DNA from: Verrucomicrobiales bacterium
GTDB lineage: Bacteria; Verrucomicrobiota; Verrucomicrobiia; Verrucomicrobiales; DEV007
Direction of reading: 5' to 3'
DNA: 8,327 bases
Assembly: GCA_022424805.1 (NCBI GenBank)
Contig: JAKMGR010000596.1
Coordinates: forward strand, 1-8,327
Position numbers and translations under genes: made by a program. Of this stretch, positions 1 through 6,002 are shown piece by piece. The notes under the pieces are model-generated. The model saw nothing but the letters and a program-made list of their open reading frames with translations, had not been told where the DNA came from and searched no databases. Positions within the stretch are counted from its first letter, which is position 1. Each line of letters begins with the position of its first letter.

Positions 1-20
1 ATTTTTCCAAATGCAGCTAC

Positions 21-812
21 TCACTTTCGCAATTTGCGATACGCCTCCGCATAGCGCTTCCCGAATGCAATGTAGGAAGCCCGATCGAAATGCACTTTGT
101 CTCGATGCTGCAGGCCGTCGGCACTGACGAATGCGGCGTTAGTAATTTTGTCAGGGAGAGCCTGTTGCACTGCGTCGACCATTTTCTTCCAATTGTCCCA
201 CGGGCGCTCGGGCCAGTTTCCCATTTGTCCGGCGATGAAGGGGACATCCGGCGACTTCAACTCTTTGCGAAAGCGGGCCACGAGAGCATGCAATCGCTCT
301 TCATATTTCGGAGCGAGATCTTCCTTGGAATCGGACTCGCCCTGGTGCCAGAGAATCCCTTTCAGCGTGCCCACCTCCATCGCCGCCTTTGCCCGGGGCA
401 GCATGTCATCCCATGGGTGCGTTTTTGTCGATGGATGGTATCCGCCCGGCTCCCATGCGAGGATGGGAGACCCGCCCACCGCGCAGGGTATCAGGCCGAT
501 CGTGACGTCAGGATTGTCCTTTGCCATTTCTATTCCGAAGGTGCGCCCGAGGCCGACCCCGGCAATGGGTTTATCAAAGTGAAGAGGATCTATCGCAGGC
601 GCCCACTCCTTGCCCTTCGTGAGCATGAGAACGCGTGGGTGAGATTTTTTGTCTGTCTCCGTAACCTTGCCGCGCCCGGCCATGTTGGACTGACCTACTA
701 GCAGGTAGAGATGAAAATTTTCTTTGGCAGGGAGCTTTGTTTCCTCCTGCGAAAACAGGGAAGCAGTCAGTCCGAGAGTGACGGAAAGTAGAATAGTGGC
801 TCGTCGTTTCAT
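21..812 (-). CDS. Secreted SASA/CE6-like carbohydrate acetylesterase
   Basis: This 263-residue protein looks like a secreted carbohydrate esterase of the SASA (sialate O-acetylesterase / CE6 acetylxylan esterase) group. These enzymes remove acetyl groups from sugars with an SGNH-type Ser-His site. A signal peptide is visible at residues 1-21 (MKRR, then a hydrophobic stretch ending SLFS). The nucleophile block is LLVGQSNMAGRG with Ser42. AVGGSP at 111-116 is a likely oxyanion block. WHQGESD at 155-161 is the family hallmark, and DKVHFD at 238-243 supplies the probable catalytic Asp238/His241 pair. The length fits a single-domain family member. The ATG at 812 gives the signal peptide directly; AAGGG abuts the start codon, too close for a standard ribosome site. 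It diverges from the esterase at 916 across 103 nt. The natural substrate (xylan, pectin, sialic acid or another acetylated glycan) cannot be read from sequence. Confidence 0.9.
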   Translation of the reverse strand: MKRRATILLSVTLGLTASLFSQEETKLPAKENFHLYLLVGQSNMAGRGKVTETDKKSHPRVLMLTKGKEWAPAIDPLHFDKPIAGVGLGRTFGIEMAKDNPDVTIGLIPCAVGGSPILAWEPGGYHPSTKTHPWDDMLPRAKAAMEVGTLKGILWHQGESDSKEDLAPKYEERLHALVARFRKELKSPDVPFIAGQMGNWPERPWDNWKKMVDAVQQALPDKITNAAFVSADGLQHRDKVHFDRASYIAFGKRYAEAYRKLRK

Positions 813-868
813 CCCTTGGCTTTATCACGAAACGAGACTGCGAGGGAATGGAATTTCTTCGCGCAATG

Positions 869-898
869 AAGGCGGCCCGGGGAAACATCGCCGCCCTT
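869..898. promoter_or_regulatory. Imperfect GC-rich hairpin in divergent intergenic region
   Basis: AAGGCGGC (869-876) faces GCCGCCCTT (890-898), giving an eight-pair stem with a one-base bulge and a 13-nt loop. It lies in the 103-nt gap between the divergent esterase genes, 17 nt before the ATG at 916. No T-tract follows on either strand, so it is not a simple intrinsic terminator. It could be an operator or a 5' leader hairpin; its function is inferred from position only. Confidence 0.25.
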
Positions 899-915
899 CT
901 GGAGTTTAACGAGGC

Positions 916-1971
916 ATGAGAGTGCTCGTCCTTTTCTTCCTAACCGCGTCAGTGAGCCTTTCCTACGGTGAAACGACTGATCCGCGGTTGCAGAAAATTC
1001 TCGCGCGTTTTCCCGAGGCTGATCTCAACAAGGAGGGAACCCTCACGCGCGAAGAGGCTGATACGTTTCGGGCTCAAATGCAGAAGAAGGGGAAAAGCAA
1101 AGCTGCGGCTCGGCAAGGCCCCAAACCTTCCGGCAAGCGATATACCGAAGCGGAGCTCATGGAGATATTCGAGGCTCGGGAATTCGATGGTCTTTTGTTT
1201 CGCCTCTTTGCCCCGGAAGTAAAAGAGAGCGAACGCTACCCCCTCGTCCTCAGTCTTCATGGAGCGGGAGGGAAAGGAAGCGACAACCGGAAGAACCTCA
1301 AGTTCTGGAATGGAATCCTGACAGAGCCAGAATTCCAATCGGAGAACCCCTGCTTCGTAGTCGCTCCTCAATCCGTTGGAGCGTGGCGGGTCAAAGGCTC
1401 GGAACCCGAGGTCACCGACGAGTTGGTCGCGAGTTTTCCCAAAGTCTGGCAGAAGGTGGTCGAGCGCGGCCGTGGGTTTGTGGAGGCGAACCGCGGGGGA
1501 AATCTGGACACGGTCTTTGCCCTGCTCGATGATCTTGCGGAAAAGGAGCCCATCGACACCGATCGCGTTTATGTCCTCGGCCATTCCATGGGTGGCTTTG
1601 GAAGTTTTGAATGTCTCGCGATGCAACCGGATCGCTTTGCTGCAGCGATACCCAGTGCCGGTGGATTATCTCCGTGGCACGATCCCGCGAAATTCAAACA
1701 CGTCCCGGTCTGGGCCTTTCACGGTGATCAGGATACCACTGTGATCCCTGAGCTCACCGAGACAGTCTTCGATCGAATTAAAGAAGTGGGAGGCAATATG
1801 AAATTTACGACTCTTGGCGGAGTTGGGCACGGAGCGAACGCATTCGCATTTGTTTACGAGGGCGACAGGATGGATCTGAACTTCTCCACGACCGCCTCCT
1901 CGAATGTCTGCGATCCTGAGGAGGACGTCTGGAAGTGGCTCTTTTCGAAAAAGAGAGAGAAATCCGATTAG
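916..1971 (+). CDS. Secreted EF-hand / alpha-beta-hydrolase esterase (COG4099-like)
   Basis: This 351-residue protein has three parts. Residues 1-18 form a signal peptide ending near SYG. Residues 36-47 form an EF-hand-like calcium loop (DLNKEGTLTREE). From about 85 to 346 there is an alpha/beta-hydrolase of the predicted peptidase / PHB-depolymerase-like esterase group. The oxyanion segment is LHGAGG at 114-119. The nucleophile elbow is GHSMGG with Ser224. The acid is probably Asp273 in HGDQD, and the base is His305 in GVGHG. The end (VWKWLFSKKRE) resembles the usual C-terminus of this group. It should cleave an ester or related acyl bond outside the cytoplasm; the substrate is unknown. The start at 916 has GGAG 11 nt upstream and GAGG one base upstream. 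Its stop overlaps the proS stop, so the two genes converge with no spacer. Confidence 0.88.
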   Translation: MRVLVLFFLTASVSLSYGETTDPRLQKILARFPEADLNKEGTLTREEADTFRAQMQKKGKSKAAARQGPKPSGKRYTEAELMEIFEAREFDGLLFRLFAPEVKESERYPLVLSLHGAGGKGSDNRKNLKFWNGILTEPEFQSENPCFVVAPQSVGAWRVKGSEPEVTDELVASFPKVWQKVVERGRGFVEANRGGNLDTVFALLDDLAEKEPIDTDRVYVLGHSMGGFGSFECLAMQPDRFAAAIPSAGGLSPWHDPAKFKHVPVWAFHGDQDTTVIPELTETVFDRIKEVGGNMKFTTLGGVGHGANAFAFVYEGDRMDLNFSTTASSNVCDPEEDVWKWLFSKKREKSD

Positions 1972-3497
1972 TAACTCTTCGCAAAAATCACGCGGCCTTC
2001 GGCAGGTTTCCCGGTGTAAATACAAGTTCCTGCGCTACCGCGCAGTTTCTCATCTTTCGGGATACAGCGAACTGTCACCTTCAGCTCCTGCTGCAAAGTT
2101 TCCTCGTCCTCCACGTCCCCAGCCCAGTGCACGAGGGCGAAGCCACCGTGGATTTCGGGTTGGTCCTTGTTCTCCGGTGTGAAGAAAGCGCGGAATTCAT
2201 CCATCGTTGCAATCTCGACGGTATGCTCGTTTCGGAAGTCGCGAGCGCGCTTGAGAAGGTTGTCTTGGATGGATTGCAGGGTCTCGACAATTCCCGAGAC
2301 AGCTTCCGCCGTGGGGATGAAATCTTTGTCCTTCGGCCCCCTGTCACGACGAGTCTGAGCGACTGAACCTTTCTCGAGATCACGAGGACCGATTTCAATC
2401 CTGACAGGCACTCCTTTTTTGATCCATTCCCAGGTCTTGACGCCACCACCAAGATCGCGCTTGTCGATTTCGACGTTGACGGGCTGGCCGTGGAAGGACT
2501 GAGCGCGAAGTTCCGCGGCGAGCTTTTCGCATGCTTCGAAGACAGACTCCTCGTGCTCCGGCTTCGGAGTGATGGGAATGATAATGACCTGAGTCGGCGC
2601 GACACGTGGCGGCAGAATCAATCCGTCATCGTCGGAATGCGCCATTAGCAGTGTTCCGATCAGACGAGTGCTGACGCCCCAGCTTGTCGTCCAGGCGTGC
2701 TGGAGGCCTTCGCCGCGGCTTTCAAATTCGATTCCGGCAGCTTTGGAAAAATTCTGTCCGAGAAAGTGCGACGTGCCTGCCTGAATCGCTTTCCGATCCT
2801 GCACGATGGCTTCGACGGTGAAAGTGTTATCAGCACCGGGGAAACGTTCTGCTTCCGTCTTTTCTCCGGCGATGACAGGGACAGCAAGATGCTCGGTGAG
2901 AAAAGTCTCGTAGACCTCGTGCATCTTTTTCGTTTCCTCCATCGCTTCCTCGGCGGTCTCGTGAGCGGTGTGTCCTTCCTGCCAGAGAAACTCGGCGGTG
3001 CGGAGAAAGAGACGGGGGCGCATCTCCCAACGCATTACGTTGGCCCACTGATTGATGAGCAGAGGAAGATCACGATAGCTTTGCACCCAGCGGGCGAAGG
3101 CGGCGCCAATGATGGTTTCCGATGTCGGACGAATCACGTAGGGCTCGGGCAGCTCGCCGGAGGGAACCATTTTCCCGTCCTTCATTTCGAGACGGTGATG
3201 GGTCACGACGGCACACTCCGGTGCGAATCCCTCGACGTGCTCCGCCTCTTCGGCGAGATAGCTCACCGGGATGAGGAGAGGGAAATAGGCATTCTTGTGC
3301 CCGGTGTCTTTGAACATCCGATCGAGCTGCTGCTGGATGTTTTCCCAGAGACCGTAGCCCCACGGCTTTATGACCATGCACCCCCGGACATCCTGGGCGT
3401 TTTCGGCTAGGTCGGCTGCCTTCACCACTTGTTGATACCATTCCGGGAAATTTTCTTCCCGTGTGGGCGAGATTGCGTTCTTGGGTCCTTTGGCCAT
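1968..3497 (-). CDS. proS: Prolyl-tRNA synthetase, archaeal/eukaryotic type (class II)
   Basis: This 509-residue cytoplasmic enzyme charges tRNA-Pro with proline. It is the short class without the bacterial editing insertion. Motif 1 and the dimer region occupy the first 120 residues. RPTSE is at 123-127. Motif 2 runs from Arg156 to His179 (RWEMRPRLFLRT, then QEGHTAH). GTSHFLGQNF is at 241-250. Motif 3 lies at about 271-301, with STRLIG and LPPRVAP. The HGTP anticodon domain covers about 302-400. The last 100 residues form the C-terminal domain ending FAKSY, with the family's terminal Tyr. Zinc ligands usual in archaeal members appear mostly lost: WAGDVEDE stands where two Cys are expected, and CIYTGK replaces CxxC. 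The ATG at 3497 lacks a clear Shine-Dalgarno sequence, but the product begins as family members do. Its stop overlaps the convergent esterase by 4 nt. Confidence 0.97.
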   Translation of the reverse strand: MAKGPKNAISPTREENFPEWYQQVVKAADLAENAQDVRGCMVIKPWGYGLWENIQQQLDRMFKDTGHKNAYFPLLIPVSYLAEEAEHVEGFAPECAVVTHHRLEMKDGKMVPSGELPEPYVIRPTSETIIGAAFARWVQSYRDLPLLINQWANVMRWEMRPRLFLRTAEFLWQEGHTAHETAEEAMEETKKMHEVYETFLTEHLAVPVIAGEKTEAERFPGADNTFTVEAIVQDRKAIQAGTSHFLGQNFSKAAGIEFESRGEGLQHAWTTSWGVSTRLIGTLLMAHSDDDGLILPPRVAPTQVIIIPITPKPEHEESVFEACEKLAAELRAQSFHGQPVNVEIDKRDLGGGVKTWEWIKKGVPVRIEIGPRDLEKGSVAQTRRDRGPKDKDFIPTAEAVSGIVETLQSIQDNLLKRARDFRNEHTVEIATMDEFRAFFTPENKDQPEIHGGFALVHWAGDVEDEETLQQELKVTVRCIPKDEKLRGSAGTCIYTGKPAEGRVIFAKSY

Positions 3498-3546
3498 GAA
3501 TCGAATTGAGATTGAATCTGCGGGACCGTATCCGCCTCCGCGCGAA

Positions 3547-3575
3547 TTGCCAGCGGGGAAATTGCGACGTAACCT
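3547..3575 (+). promoter_or_regulatory. Possible sigma70-like promoter for the MOSC gene
   Basis: TTGCCA (3547-3552) and TAACCT (3570-3575) are separated by 17 nt. The -35 box matches consensus at 5 of 6 positions, but the -10 box only at 3 of 6. Transcription would begin at about the GTG at 3581, implying a leaderless or nearly leaderless mRNA. This agrees with the absence of a ribosome-binding site there. It is a weak prediction. Confidence 0.22.
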
Positions 3576-3580
3576 ATCTT

Positions 3581-4054
3581 GTGAAAGTTTTACATCTCTA
3601 TATTTCCCCCGGACACAACTACTACGGGCACTTCGGAAAACCTCCCGGTGAGAACCCTATCATCGGTGTGAATGAGATCGAATGTGTCGCTGGAAAGGGC
3701 ATCTCGGGCGATCGCTTCTTTGATTACAAGGAAGACTACAAGGGCCAGATCACGTTTTTCGAAAACGAAACCCATCAAATGCTGTGCGAAAAATTCGGCG
3801 TCGATGACAAAGGCCCGGATACCTATCGAAGAAACGTCATCGTCGAAGGGCAGAATCTGAATGAATTGATCGGAAAGGAATTCGAAATCCAGGGGGTGCG
3901 TTTTCTCGGAACGGAGGAGGCGTCACCCTGCTTCTGGATGGATCAGGCTTTCGGCGAAGGTGCTGAAGATGCACTGCGCGGAAAAGGCGGACTACGTGCC
4001 AAGATTCTCGATGATGGTGTTTTGCGGACGGAGGAAAGTCTCGTGACGGCATGA
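3581..4054 (+). CDS. MOSC-domain protein
   Basis: This 157-residue protein consists almost entirely of a MOSC domain, the fold of the C-terminal part of molybdenum-cofactor sulfurase and of YiiM-like proteins. Such proteins bind sulfur or molybdopterin groups; the exact role of stand-alone members is mostly unknown. Supporting motifs are LYISPGHNYYGH near the start, GKGISGDRFF at 38-47, YRRNVIV at 82-88, NLNELIGKEF at 92-101, and SPCFWMDQ with the conserved Cys117. I chose the GTG at 3581, which begins VKVLHLYISP as relatives do. A TTG at 3506 would add 25 unrelated residues. No Shine-Dalgarno sequence precedes it. It diverges from proS by 83 nt and overlaps the next gene by ATGA, which suggests translational coupling. 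No molybdenum enzyme is encoded nearby, so the partner is unknown. Confidence 0.88.
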   Translation: MKVLHLYISPGHNYYGHFGKPPGENPIIGVNEIECVAGKGISGDRFFDYKEDYKGQITFFENETHQMLCEKFGVDDKGPDTYRRNVIVEGQNLNELIGKEFEIQGVRFLGTEEASPCFWMDQAFGEGAEDALRGKGGLRAKILDDGVLRTEESLVTA

Positions 4055-4443
4055 ATCTCGAAATCTCCACGCCAGCGCTGCTGTTTCCTGCGGTGAGCCT
4101 GCTCTTTCTTGCCTACACGAATCGCTTTCTCCATCTTGCGGCACTCGTGCGGACCCTGCATCGCGACTGGATCGAATTGCGGGACGAGGCCTTGCGCGCT
4201 CAGATCGACAACCTGCGAAAGCGTCTAGTGTTGATCCGTTGGATGCAGCTGATGGGAGCCGCGAGTTTGCTGCTCTGTGTATTGACGATGGTCACCGTGG
4301 CATTTGAATTCACCGGAGTCGGGAATGTGCTTTTTGTGATCGCGCTTGTCCTGATGGGTGTCTCCTTGGTGTGTCTGCTTTTTGAAATCTGGTGTTCGGG
4401 CGGAGCGCTGCAGATTTTACTGAAGCGGGTGGAGGAGGAGTGA
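4051..4443 (+). CDS. DUF2721 family membrane protein
   Basis: This 130-residue protein matches the DUF2721 family, which has no known biochemical function. The N-terminus carries the family signature (ISTPALLFPAVSLL, then AYTNRFLHLAALVR). Three membrane helices are predicted at about residues 8-24, 63-86 and 91-114. Between the first two lies a charged cytoplasmic or periplasmic stretch (about 34-62) with amphipathic helix character (LRDEALRAQIDNLRKR). It starts at the ATG of an ATGA overlap with the MOSC stop, so it is probably translated by ribosomes finishing that gene. No separate Shine-Dalgarno at proper spacing is present. The overlap is the only hint of a shared function with the MOSC protein. 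Confidence 0.88.
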   Translation: MNLEISTPALLFPAVSLLFLAYTNRFLHLAALVRTLHRDWIELRDEALRAQIDNLRKRLVLIRWMQLMGAASLLLCVLTMVTVAFEFTGVGNVLFVIALVLMGVSLVCLLFEIWCSGGALQILLKRVEEE

Positions 4444-4487
4444 GGGTCACGGAGTTTTTCTCGTTTTAGACGGAATATGCCGTATTT

Positions 4488-4516
4488 GCCACTTGTGTTT
4501 ATTCGACAAGTCTGGC
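4488..4516. promoter_or_regulatory. Inverted repeat upstream of ridA-like gene
   Basis: ACTTGT (4491-4496) and ACAAGT (4506-4511) form a perfect six-pair arm around a 9-nt spacer. The stem extends by GCC/GGC after a two-base bulge. It sits 12 nt before the ATG at 4529 in the 85-nt gap after the DUF2721 gene. A weak promoter (TTGTGT at 4493-4498, TAAAAC at 4517-4522, 18-nt spacing) overlaps it, so an operator is possible. There is no T-tract, so it is not a standard terminator. Confidence 0.25.
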
Positions 4517-4528
4517 TAAAACTTTCAA

Positions 4529-4966
4529 ATGTCAGTAACGGAAAAAGCCAAGGAACTCGGAATCGATCTTTCTCCTCAGGAGAAGGGATACCTGAATCTC
4601 TGCATTCGCAGCGGAAATCAACTCATCACCTCCGGTCACGTCAGTGATAAGAAGGGGATTCTTGGAAAGGGTGTCTCGGTTGACGAGGGATACGATGCCG
4701 CCCGCGACTGCTGCGAAAAGATTCTCCGATCGGTTCACGACACTCACGGAACTCTCGACGGTCTGCGCGTGATCAAGTTGCTCGGCTGTGTTTATTCGGA
4801 CCAGACCTTTACCGATCAGCATCTCGTCATCAACGGGGCTTCCGATCTGCTGCACGAACTCTATGGCAAGGACGGTGATGGATACCACGCACGCAGTGCG
4901 ATTGGTTTTGCGGCGCTTCCCACCGGAGTAGCCGTCGAGATCGAGGCGATCTTTGAAATCAAATAG
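4529..4966 (+). CDS. RidA/YjgF-family protein (PF14588-like)
   Basis: This 145-residue protein belongs to the RidA (YjgF/YER057c/UK114) superfamily, in the subgroup often annotated YjgF-like endoribonuclease. Canonical RidA is a cytosolic imine/enamine deaminase that detoxifies 2-aminoacrylate; this subgroup's own reaction is not established. Visible signatures are GKGVSVDEGYDAAR at 46-59, LDGLRVIKLLGCVYS at 76-90, FTDQHLVINGASDLL at 94-108, YHARSAIGFAALP at 119-131 with Arg122, and the ending VAVEIEAIFEIK. The ATG at 4529 opens MSVTEKAKELGIDL, the normal family start. It has no Shine-Dalgarno sequence and follows the DUF2721 gene by 85 nt, so it may have its own promoter. Its length is normal and no residue looks missing. 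Active-site Arg conservation fits a deaminase-type pocket, but catalysis is inferred. Confidence 0.9.
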   Translation: MSVTEKAKELGIDLSPQEKGYLNLCIRSGNQLITSGHVSDKKGILGKGVSVDEGYDAARDCCEKILRSVHDTHGTLDGLRVIKLLGCVYSDQTFTDQHLVINGASDLLHELYGKDGDGYHARSAIGFAALPTGVAVEIEAIFEIK

Positions 4967-5357
4967 CCTCGAAGAATAGGCCCAGTCTCACAGCATTAGG
5001 CCGATCATCCTACAATAGCGGGAGCGGTTAGAATCCTATCGAGATAGATGGGATTCTCCGGCCACCGCGGCATTTTTTTCAGTGCTTCCGCGAATAGGCC
5101 TGGAGTTGTCCATCGCGCTCTGGTGCTCAGAAGTGTGTTGCGCAGAAAATTGCGACGAGGAATCAGATTCGGAAATTCCACTGGGAGAATGATGCAATTC
5201 ATTGACCCAACTCCCCGGAGTTCCAAAAGATGCCGAAAGCCAGATATCGATGGCTTCGTAGATGCGTTCGGCACCCGCTTCGTGAAAAATCCAGTGACCG
5301 TTTTCCAGAAAAGACTGGAACTCGGCGTGGGGATATCGCTTTATCTCCTGATGACTG
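4967..5357. other. 391-nt region with no intact gene; two coding relics
   Basis: No intact reading frame of convincing quality lies between the RidA-like gene and the EF-hand lipoprotein. Minus-strand reading reveals two fragments described separately: an intradiol-dioxygenase-like leader (5005-5202) and a hydrolase-like C-terminal piece (about 5205-5392). A small inverted repeat, GAATCC (5031-5036) with GGATTC (5051-5056), is also present without a T-tract. The region looks like the remains of deleted genes. Confidence 0.5.
5005..5202 (-). pseudogene. Relic of an intradiol ring-cleavage dioxygenase N-terminus
   Basis: The minus strand encodes about 65 residues, starting MNCIILPVEF and ending in a TGA at 5005. 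The part RRNFLRNTLLSTRARWTTPG, followed by LFAEALKK, resembles the Tat-type leader I associate with secreted intradiol ring-cleavage dioxygenases (protocatechuate 3,4-dioxygenase beta-like) of Verrucomicrobia. The next residues, PRWPENPIYLDR, resemble the following EGPFYPD motif in altered form. After that the match stops, and none of the iron-binding Tyr/His core is present. I interpret this as the decayed start of a deleted gene. The family assignment rests on recalled pattern similarity and was not searched. A short unrelated ORF is the alternative. Confidence 0.42.
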
Positions 5358-5392
5358 TCAGGAATCGGGATGGAGGGAGAACAGGGTGATGT
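5205..5392 (-). pseudogene. Relic of a hydrolase C-terminus
   Basis: A minus-strand frame, open from 5392 and without a start codon of its own, reads IPDSHQEIKRYPHAEFQSFL, then ENGHWIFHEAGAERIYEAID, then IWLSASFG. It shows codon choice like real genes and a GHW...HE pattern followed by a helix, typical of the catalytic-His end of alpha/beta-hydrolases. An SGNH-type end is also possible. It overlaps the last 35 nt of the EF-hand gene in another frame. It has no upstream domain, so it is a fragment. It merges near 5200 into sequence containing the dioxygenase-like relic, which suggests a deletion scar. Confidence 0.35.
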
Positions 5393-5831
5393 TCATCTCG
5401 GTGGGGGCGCCTTCGTCGATCTCTTCCCAGTGAAGGTGGTAGTCACCGTTCGCGTCATACTTTTTGAACATGTCTCCGAACGAAACATGCTCGGTGATGA
5501 AGAGAACGCTTTCCTGTTTGCTGATTGTTCCGTCGGAGTTTTTGTCCAGCTTGTTGAAGTGTTCGTCCTGCTCACCTGCACCGGGACGAGCCGCTGCCCA
5601 TTCAGCTGCGGAAATGTGGTTGTCGCTGTCGAGATCAAACTCGGCAAGAGCTTCGCGATGTTTGTGGAGAGCCAGCTCGTGTTCCGTGAGTCGACCATTT
5701 CCGTCGGTATCAGCACTGGCGAATGCGGCCTGGTCAAAGGTATTTTGAGCTTCCTTGTTTTCTATTGTTCGGCAGCCTGGCAAAACTACCACGAGGAAAA
5801 GGGCTATCGAGCAGGCAATGCGATACGTCAT
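5358..5831 (-). CDS. EF-hand lipoprotein with four calcium loops
   Basis: This 157-residue protein has a lipoprotein signal: residues 1-19 are hydrophobic and end LPGC, so Cys20 is the predicted lipidated residue and the protein is probably membrane-anchored outside the cytoplasm. Four EF-hand loops follow: DTDGNGRLTEHE at 41-52, DLDSDNHISAAE at 66-77, DKNSDGTISKQE at 96-107, and DANGDYHLHWEE at 126-137. Loops 1 and 3 are canonical. Loops 2 and 4 have Asn or Tyr instead of Gly at position 6, so their calcium binding may be weaker. No catalytic domain is present; calcium binding or sensing is the inferred role. The ATG at 5831 is preferred because it gives the lipobox; no Shine-Dalgarno is seen. 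The last residues overlap the hydrolase relic, so the C-terminus after about residue 140 may be a junction product. Confidence 0.85.
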   Translation of the reverse strand: MTYRIACSIALFLVVVLPGCRTIENKEAQNTFDQAAFASADTDGNGRLTEHELALHKHREALAEFDLDSDNHISAAEWAAARPGAGEQDEHFNKLDKNSDGTISKQESVLFITEHVSFGDMFKKYDANGDYHLHWEEIDEGAPTEMNITLFSLHPDS

Positions 5832-5839
5832 ACTCGGCT

Positions 5840-5868
5840 ACTGTAAGTAGAAAACGCCATTCTTTCAA
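5840..5868 (-). promoter_or_regulatory. Possible promoter of the EF-hand lipoprotein gene
   Basis: On the minus strand TTGAAA (5868-5863) and TACAGT (5845-5840) are separated by 17 nt. They match the sigma70 consensus at 4 of 6 (-35) and 4 of 6 (-10) positions. A start of transcription about 7 nt beyond would leave an almost leaderless mRNA for the ATG at 5831, which fits the missing Shine-Dalgarno sequence. Confidence 0.28.
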
Positions 5869-5892
5869 ATGCCGTTCCAGTTTTGCCATAAT
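5864..5892 (+). promoter_or_regulatory. Possible promoter of the MFS transporter gene
   Basis: TTCAAA (5864-5869) and CATAAT (5887-5892) are 17 nt apart. The -10 box matches consensus at 5 of 6 positions and the -35 box at 4 of 6. Transcription would start near 5899, giving a leader of about 100 nt that contains the palindrome at 5961-5990. Its -35 box overlaps that of the divergent lipoprotein promoter. Confidence 0.28.
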
Positions 5893-5960
5893 CCCTGACA
5901 AAACCGGTTCGTGACATTCTCCCATTATCGAGTCAGGTGGGGGAGGGAGCAACGTCCCAG

Positions 5961-5990
5961 ATTGGTGCACGGATCGATCGGTGCGCCAAT
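5961..5990. promoter_or_regulatory. Near-perfect 30-bp palindrome before the MFS gene
   Basis: The left arm ATTGGTGCACGGATC and right arm GATCGGTGCGCCAAT are reverse complements at 13 of 15 positions, with no spacer; the centre is GATCGATC. One mismatch would be a G-U pair in RNA. It ends 12 nt before the ATG at 6003. The symmetry fits an operator for a dimeric repressor, as is common before exporter genes. A leader hairpin that hides the start is the alternative. No regulator gene is adjacent. Confidence 0.5.
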
Positions 5991-6002
5991 CAGTTCTCAT
6001 TC

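Noticed and set aside
90..701. 203-residue plus-strand ORF opposite the SASA esterase gene
   Set aside because: It is antisense to a gene with complete catalytic motifs, and its own translation shows no domain or signal.
949..1626. 225-residue minus-strand ORF opposite the EF-hand esterase gene
   Set aside because: It is a shadow of a gene with clear catalytic residues; the translation shows no recognisable family.
2697..3410. 237-residue plus-strand ORF opposite proS
   Set aside because: It lies wholly antisense to the conserved synthetase core; its open frame follows from the codon pattern on the other strand.
3506..3580. TTG start extending the MOSC protein by 25 residues
   Set aside because: The added residues are Arg-rich and unlike family members; the GTG at 3581 gives the conserved beginning.
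5031..5056. Inverted repeat GAATCC / GGATTC after the RidA-like gene
   Set aside because: It is only six pairs with no T-tract and lies in relic coding sequence; too weak for a terminator call.
5937..6002. GTG start extending the MFS protein by 22 residues
   Set aside because: The extra segment is polar, precedes the first helix and reads through the palindrome, so it is more likely leader sequence.
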